Shown piece by piece: positions 57,766-64,000 of a stretch of DNA of 64,000 bases (the first letter of the stretch is position 1; each line of letters opens with the position of its first letter). Under the pieces are notes generated by a model. That model worked only from the letters and a program-made list of their open reading frames with translations, searched no databases and had not been told where the DNA came from. The stretch covers positions 992,001 through 1,056,000 of the forward strand of contig JAWNZC010000349.1 of the NCBI GenBank assembly GCA_035771165.1. The letters run 5' to 3'. The stretch comes from Paragorgia papillata (lineage: Eukaryota; Cnidaria; Anthozoa; Scleralcyonacea; Coralliidae). The translations under genes were made by a program, and so were the position numbers.

Positions 57766-58965
57766 TCTTTATTCTTCATATCATAGGAAAAAGATACATT
57801 TCCTATGTTACAAAGATTATTTAAAAAAAATTTACATAATATAAAAAGTTGTAATACAATGATTATATTATACACTGTAATATGTAAATAAGAGCTAAAA
57901 TTATATAGGAGAATACTAAAGAGCTAAATTATATTTGAAAATTAATCTATCTATGTAGGAATTCTTATAGCGCTCAGAGTGTTAAGTTTAGGGCGTGCAC
58001 TGCTGGTTCTTCGAAGACAATATTTATTTAGTTTAGTTTTGGGGAAGATTTTCCTTAATGGATGATTTTGTATTAACCTCCTGTCGCACATTAATAGAGT
58101 ATGAAATATAGCGTCGTTTATAGCATCTGTCTAAAAAACATTGAATTATGGTAAGATCAGAATCAGATGCCCAAAAAAGTGCTAAGCCATATGTAATATT
58201 CGGAAGTACTATACTATTGAACAGGCAGTCTATCTCTTGCTTGATTCTTTACGTAATGTTCTCAGAGTAAACAAGCATTTGTTAGCCTTTGTCAACTTAT
58301 TCTTAACGTGTGTGGAAAACTTACAGTCGCTTTGAAATGTCACTCCTAACAACGAAAGATTGGAACATTGTGGGATACTGAAAATTGAGGAGTAACAATC
58401 TGTGCTTTTTTTCTTACTAAAAACTAGTTCCTTTGCATTTATCTGCATTACAAATCATAGAGTTCTTATTTGACCAGTTAAGAAATTGCCCTACTAAATC
58501 TTTAGAGGTATCATAATCTTTCCAAACTGGTGCGACTATGGAAGAATCATCTGCATATTTGAATAGAGAGGAGGTGTTATTTATATTAATTTCAAGGTCG
58601 TTTAGAAAAATATTAAAAAGGTATGGGCCACTTACACTACCCTGAGTTGTCCCATTATTAACCGCCTTCCAGTCACAGAAATAATATATTATGAACAATG
58701 CGTTGTTGCCTATCTTGAGAAAGCTAAGGTACATGTACCAGTTAATGATATATGGGTTTAAAGGTAATTGTTTAAGCTTATTAGATAAAAGATTATGCTT
58801 AACAGAGTCAAATGCCTTACTAAAGTCCATAGCAAAAAGTCGTACTGCCACACAGTCTGGGTTATCTAGATATTTGTACACCTGATCCTGTATTGTAATA
58901 AGAGCGTCACTGAGAGACCGTGATGGTTGCTCACAAATGAAGAAAAACAATTGAATTACTTGCAA
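57765..58965 (-). mobile_element. Jockey/CR1-type LINE fragment, decayed RT
   Basis: Minus-strand frames give RT motifs: [39 protein letters not shown] and [12 protein letters not shown] (near 58965-58450). A shifted continuation follows at 58448-58230 ([35 protein letters not shown]). The middle has a frame disturbance ([12 protein letters not shown]). Endonuclease and 5' part missing; (GATT)n tail at 57727. Confidence 0.85.
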
Positions 58966-59177
58966 AACTGAGGTGCATGATCGCGGTCACTTACGAGAGA
59001 TTTTTTAAATTCACTCTGGCCGTTGTAAATGCGGTTGCTTTTATACGGGAGATGTTCGCTTACGAGAGTGGACTCGCTCAGCTCAAAGTCAAAGAGGGTC
59101 AACCCACTAAATTGCATGTATATTATCATGCGAGTTTAGGGAGGATTTGCATGGGGAAAGAAGAAGTTGTTGTGTTA

Positions 59178-59545
59178 ATAAGGACTTTAAGATGCTAGGA
59201 CGACGACGGCGGTTAAAACGCAAGATAGGTTTTACAATTTAAAGAAGTCACAGTTAACTGCGTGACTATATTATATTTGGTGACTAGTTTAATGACTTCC
59301 AAAACGCCCCAGTATTGCTAAAATGATTGTATATATAGTGTCCGTATTGAAGTCAATCTCAAGTAACAGTTCTCATCTTTTGGCCTTCGACGTCGTCCTT
59401 AAGACGTGAAAATGCTCTAAGTGGCGTTGTATAAAGAACAAGGACGGTGTTGCAGAGATTACTCTGAGACTAAAAATTATTCATTCTCTTTGTTTTGCAA
59501 AAATAATTCTTTTGTTTAGAGGACGTCGTCGTTGAGGTTGACGTC
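59178..59545. mobile_element. MITE family E copy 2
   Basis: Same orientation as copy 1: aggactttaagatgctagga to gaggacgtcgtcgttgaggt. The right TIR is degraded (acgtcgcagggcc). Confidence 0.8.
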
Positions 59546-59753
59546 GCAGGGCCGTAGCCACCAATTTTGAAGTGGTCCAGTTGGGCGTGGTGGATGCGAG
59601 CGCCGAAGCCATGAGAAATTTCTAGAGGGGTCCGGGGTGATGCTTCCCCGGAAAATTTTTGATTTTCTAAGGCTATGACACGCTATTTCCTGCATATCAT
59701 ATATGATATATCACTATTAAGCGAAACTGATATACAGTGCACGATATCCGTGA

Positions 59754-60125
59754 TATTAGGGACCTTAAGATCTACGACGGCAACTTCGAGGACGACATCC
59801 TTCAAACAATAGCATTCTTCTTGCAAAACAAAGATGATGAATATTTTCTAGTCCCAAGAGTAATCTGAACACCATCCTCGCTCTTGTATGCAACGCAACT
59901 CAGAGTATTTTCACGTCTTCAGGACGACGTTGACTCGTGGGGTGATGAGAACTGTTGTCTGAGATTGCTTAACACAGCCACTGCAACCGTTTTAACACTT
60001 TGATAATTATAAAACAAGCTTCAAGTATTGAATACAGTAGTCAGTTAACCGTGACTTCTTTTTAATGCTAAAATTTGAATTGCTTTTTGACCGCCGTCGT
60101 CGTCCTAGCATCTTAAGGTCCCTAT
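59754..60125. mobile_element. MITE family E copy 3 (inverted)
   Basis: Inverted relative to copies 1 and 2: tagggaccttaagatctacg to cgtcctagcatcttaaggtc cctatta. The intact ends define the element edge tagggaccttaagat. Confidence 0.85.
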
Positions 60126-60409
60126 TACTCTTATATACGAACCCTAAGAAACTAACCGTAATACTAACTCTAGTTATAATATTCAAGCACTATCATGAAC
60201 GAGTACTGGCCATTGTTATGTTTGACGACGCCATAGAGTTCACAGTTTATTTTATACATGGGAGTTTTAAAACGTAGTGTGCTGCATCCAGTGTAGAAAT
60301 ACAAATGCAAAAATAAAATGTTACAAGTTGGTGTACTGCCAAAATACTCATAAAGGAGGTGTAAGGTTGCGAGTGAAGTGAGATAAAAACAAAATGCTAT
60401 ACATATGTA

Positions 60410-60717
60410 TATTTAACAATTATTCGCCTCAGGCTCAGTGAATATCGGTGAATAATAACCTCGACTTCGTCTCGGTTATTATACACCGATATTCACTGAG
60501 CCTGAGGCGAATAATTGTTTTAGTATAAATACACATTTTCGTACTTTTAGGAACAACATTTTCTTTAAAATTCGTAATTTCCTCATCTGTCGCATTGACA
60601 ACTTGGCTGGCGGCCATTTTGAATAAACGCTGTAGGTGATTATCGAGAATTAATCCGAAGTAGCTCGACCAATCAGCGCGCGTGATTTTCTATAATCACC
60701 TGTGTATTTATACTAAA
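60410..60717. mobile_element. MITE family A copy 2
   Basis: About 300 bp, homologous to 9881-10168. The first 110 bp fold back on themselves (arms about 50 bp, cctcaggctcagtgaatatc and its complement). On the minus strand a short frame begins MAASQVVNATDEEITNF and VVPKSTK at 60617. This resembles the N-terminus of Crypton-like tyrosine-recombinase proteins common in cnidarians (inference). Confidence 0.78.
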
Positions 60718-60729
60718 GTGGAATATTCG

Positions 60730-62400
60730 GACATTTAATTATTTTGCTACCGTCTCTTTTAGATCTTCCCAGGGACGCCAGAACTGGGAGGGCAGGAGGG
60801 GCAGTCGCCCGGCCCTCTAGCCTTTTGACTAGAAGGGGCAAGGGGGGCTGAAGTGCCCTTTTAATTTCAATAAAAAACTTTTTAAATAATTCAATGACGT
60901 TCGCCAGAGAGATAATGTGTTGTCAGTAAAAATATGAGCCGCGGACATATCATTTTTCAAAATGAGAAAGTTGGGGTAATTTCTCTTACTTTAAAATTGA
61001 AACTATGAGATCTAAGAATTATAGAGAATGTTAATTAGTTTAGAACTTGTTACTTCTACAAGGAAAGTGCTTTGAATGGCGTGATCAAAAAGGCTCGTAT
61101 ACTTTAATCACAACTGCGTAAATATACGCTGAGTATGGCTTATGGCACATATTTCCTGTTCGTTGCCATTGTCAAGAAAATACATGTTGGTACTAGGGGA
61201 GTACACTATGCTATACTTAACCAATTACTTTCCAGTTTTCCCTTACTTTACCCTGTCTATTATAAAGCCATACAATTTCATTGACCAAGGCAAGACGCCC
61301 TGGTGGCAATATTAAATTCCACAGTTTGCAAACAATTATGAATGTCTGCAATCAAAAATATCTCTACGAAGCGAGCAAGCTCTGATAACAAGGCTTGTTT
61401 TAATTGTATCAATACTTTCTTATTCATATGTGTACGTACCTTATTCTATAGCGCATGCATTTTAGTCACCTCTTCTCTTCGCCATGGAAAATTCAAGTTC
61501 GCCGTTCCAGATGTCAACCAATGGTATCAACTTACAAAGACACTCTCTTCATATTTCTGAACAAATTTCGGGAGTACAACGTGGGCGTTATTTATTGGAG
61601 GGAGGCGGTTAACAAATGAAACGGAAAGAATGTTGTATGCTGACGACCCCTTTCATAACGGAGGTGGGTAAAAAAAATTTTTAGCTTGTGAGGGGGGAAG
61701 TCAAAAACGTTTTATTCGAAGTTCATGCCGCGCGGATGTTTTGTTTTATAATTATATACATGTAATTAATTTATTCTGTAAATCGATACTGGACGATTTT
61801 ATGAGGTTATGTATTAACCAAGGTTAATAGCTAGGTAACCATGCGTGACGTATAAAAGGTTGGTGTAGGGTGTCAGTCGAGGGCATGGCTAAAAGACTGG
61901 TAAAGCGCGTTACCTAATCATTAGCGCACTTGCACATCAAGTAATCGGACGTACGTTGGAAAATTAGAGAAAAATCTTGTTTTTAATCTTACACTGTCGA
62001 CAAGCGAGGAGATAACAAAAACGAAGGTCATTCGAGATCCCGAAAATCGAATTCGACCACGGACACCCAAGTTAACTGGGGAGCTACATTTCGGTCTCAG
62101 GGATTCTTGGCCGGTCTTCAAGCAGCCATGAGTGAAGCACTGCGCCAAAACGCAAGTATATAGCATCCTGGGGTAGTAGGAACAACTAACGCTTGGAACA
62201 ACTTGGTGAATCCAGTCCCTACCAAACCCATACCATCAAAAACACCGGCTCCTAATCAACCAAGCACCACCGCCGATAATCGATAATCCAGCCCAAGGCC
62301 CTAGGTATGTTTACAGCTCCTAGTTTTCTACCAGTTGTCGGTTGTGATCCTAAGCATGAACCCACCTTGACCCAGGCGCACTCGCGCGCTTTCTACTACT
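60730..62400. other. No gene supported
   Basis: Mixed unique and degraded repeat sequence; short frames only. Confidence 0.45.
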
Positions 62401-62404
62401 ATCC

Positions 62405-62530
62405 ATCAAAAAAGGGAGTGCTAGGTCGAGAAAGTATTGATCGCGTCTTTTCATGCCAAAGAGATATCGATCAGCGGGGCGCATAGGAATAATACGATAA
62501 GCGTTCTTGATATCGACTTGCCCTAGCCCG
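62405..62530 (-). pseudogene. DIRS-like reverse-transcriptase fragment
   Basis: The minus strand reads LGQVDIKNAYRIIPMRPADR then YLFGMKRRDQYFLDLALPF. VDIK-A-R-IP--P-D---G------Y--D--LPF is the RT motif block typical of DIRS/Ngaro-type elements. About 42 codons, then stops; no partner domains nearby. Confidence 0.5.
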
Positions 62531-62593
62531 CGTAGCAGGCGTTACTGGATTGGGGGACTGGGGAGAGTGCTGAGAAGTAACGCCTGCAAGTGG

Positions 62594-63260
62594 GGGTGGC
62601 GATTTTCCCCGGGCGTAGAGAGAGGCTGAGCCTGCAATGCTACAGCGGTCTAGCCCAAGAATGTTGGTGAATACTAAATCGTATATTTCAGAAGGCGTCG
62701 TGCTAATATTGAATATTCAAATTAATCTGGCGGGAAATATGGTAAACATGGCGGCAAGCGAAACATCGATTCCTTCCGCGAGCAACACCGTGGCAGGAAA
62801 TGAAATGAAATTTCTTAACAGCAACTTCAATGATGTTCGATTTGCAGGCTGTTATTGTTTCGCGACATTCGAGGGTAACGAAGAAAGCCTAAATGACTGT
62901 CTAGACAGATTTCTTTCTCTGAGTTCTACTTCATTTATTCGAGCTGAGAAGCACATTAAGGGCAAGAATCATAAGCGCTATTCACAGAAAGGTAATTAAG
63001 CATAGTATTTGTGAGTGATTACTTGAGTGTATGTGTATGAGCTTTACGTATGTGTATTTAATTACGTTATTTCGAGATTGACGTATAATATGTAAAAACT
63101 GAATTATAACTCTTTAAAACTCGGAAAATGCGACGTTCCTCGAGCAGCTCGATAGTGTCCCCTGAGCGAACACGATTTAGTATACAGCAACATTCTTGGG
63201 CTAGACCGCTGTAGCATTGCAGGCTCAGCCTCTCTCTACGCCTGGGGAAAATCGCCACCC
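62594..63260 (+). mobile_element. 667-bp TIR element, copy 1
   Basis: 88-bp TIRs: gggtggcgattttccccggg, cgtagagagaggctgagcct, gcaatgctacagcggtctag, cccaagaatgttg and on to actaaatcgt at 62594-62681, inverted at 63173-63260 with about three mismatches. No clear target duplication. A second copy starts at 63786. Confidence 0.88.
62739..62999 (+). CDS. ORF inside the TIR element, first exon or remnant
   Basis: From ATG at 62739 (or 62748), MVNMAASETSIPSASNTVAG to AEKHIKGKNHKRYSQKGN. A donor-like AAAG-gtaatt lies just before the stop, so it could be exon 1 of a longer protein deleted in this copy. No transposase family recognised; the basic C-terminus could bind DNA (inference). Confidence 0.4.
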   Translation: MVNMAASETSIPSASNTVAGNEMKFLNSNFNDVRFAGCYCFATFEGNEESLNDCLDRFLSLSSTSFIRAEKHIKGKNHKRYSQKGN

Positions 63261-63548
63261 AGCGAGAGGACTAGCGGAAAATGTTCATCTTTATCTATCA
63301 TCACATGAATCCTGCTGGAGCTCGGATTCTTTAATCTTTATGAACGAGGGCACTTAAACAAACTTCTTCTTGAGAGCAGACAGCAAATGAGTAGGTTTCT
63401 TTGTTTTACATTACGCTAAAAGGTTGTTACATACGAGGCTTTATAAAGTAGTGTTCGGCGTGGGAAGTGATTGTGTTGAAACACATTTATACAAATCGAA
63501 ATATGCTATTTTAACGTTTCGGCAGTAGACCAACCTTGCTATATGATG

Positions 63549-63780
63549 TTATAAAGAATTGTGCAGACCGACGACGTGAGTGTTATCTGGCTTGGTTTTC
63601 CGCCAAACGGCGTTTGGTGCCTGTATAAGTTGGGGCCAGATTTGGGGCCAAGCAAAACATTTTATTCCAGGCCTCTCACAATTCGGTCTGCCGCTCGACG
63701 TTAAAAAGAGAGGCCTGGGAACCAGGCTGCGCCCGGTATATAAGCGCCCTGGTCCCAACGCTCTCGAAATCACCTCACTG
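63549..63780. repeat. Foldback-like repeat left of TIR copy 2
   Basis: cctctcacaattcggtctgc and gagaggcctgggaaccaggc show partial inverted pairing (aggcctctc / gagaggcct), typical of another degraded element. Confidence 0.45.
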
Positions 63781-63785
63781 CACCT

Positions 63786-64000
63786 GGGTGGCGATTTTCC
63801 CCGGGCGTAGAGAGAGGCTGAGCCTGCAATGCTACAGCGGTCTAGCCCAAGAATGTTGGTGAATACTAAATCGTATATTTCAGAAGGCGTCGTGCTAATA
63901 TTGAATATTCAAATTAATCTGGCGGGAAATATGGTAAGCATGGCGGCAAGCGAAACATTGATTCCTTCCGCGAGCAACACCGTGGCAGAAAATGAAATGA
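63786..64000 (+). mobile_element. TIR element copy 2, truncated by the window edge
   Basis: About 97% identical to 62594-62808, including the TIR and the MAASET start, with the reading frame still open up to the end. Confidence 0.88.

Overview
The window is AT-rich eukaryotic (metazoan) DNA. It has spliced genes with GT-AG introns, long introns full of transposons, Penelope-like retroelements, LINEs, a 5S-rRNA-derived SINE and many short palindromic elements. The element mix and gene sequences suit a cnidarian or similar marine invertebrate, but I cannot place the species. No rRNA gene, intact tRNA, CRISPR array or bacterial-style operon was seen.

Genes. (1) On the + strand, six exons between 3014 and 21385 encode most of DPH5, the diphthamide-pathway methyltransferase. 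The N-terminal exons lie off the left edge or were not found. Every visible junction is in phase, but the exon at 11155-11265 carries two extra bases (CA) that break the frame inside the family's most conserved segment. (2) On the - strand, three exons (27599-25782) encode the body of a small, probably secreted protein with a signal-peptide-like first exon and a C-terminal cystine-knot-like pattern (Spatzle-like or IL-17-like). Its initiator exon was not found. (3) On the - strand, nine exons (57650-46330) give a complete 572-residue SLC22-type major facilitator transporter. Its cytoplasmic tail is built of about 41-42-residue tandem repeats, and the third copy is cut by a stop.

Layout. 1-2400: A/C-rich complex minisatellite. 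2.5-2.7 kb: inverted pair of Penelope-like ends with hammerhead-like motifs. 3-21.4 kb: DPH5 with a large first visible intron holding a decayed L2/CR1-type LINE, a (TTA)n tail and a restriction-like-endonuclease LINE fragment inside that tail, plus a hairpin series and palindromic elements. 17.6-20.2 kb: 1,266-bp inverted repeat made of two Penelope-like 3' halves (RT C-terminus plus GIY-YIG). 21.4-46 kb: mostly repeats (5S-derived SINEs, foldbacks, MITE families, retroelement scraps) around the small secreted-protein gene. 46.3-57.7 kb: the SLC22 gene, with a 37-bp minisatellite, a 113-bp tandem repeat and several MITEs in its introns, some within about 35 bp of splice donors. 57.7-64 kb: another LINE RT fragment with a (GATT)n tail, two MITE families seen elsewhere in the window, a DIRS-like RT scrap, and a 667-bp TIR element with its own ORF whose second copy runs off the right edge.

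The three genes look functionally independent: translation-factor modification, a secreted ligand, and organic-solute transport. The repeats explain most of the rest. Intervals not listed were scanned and held nothing I could support beyond AT-rich unique sequence.
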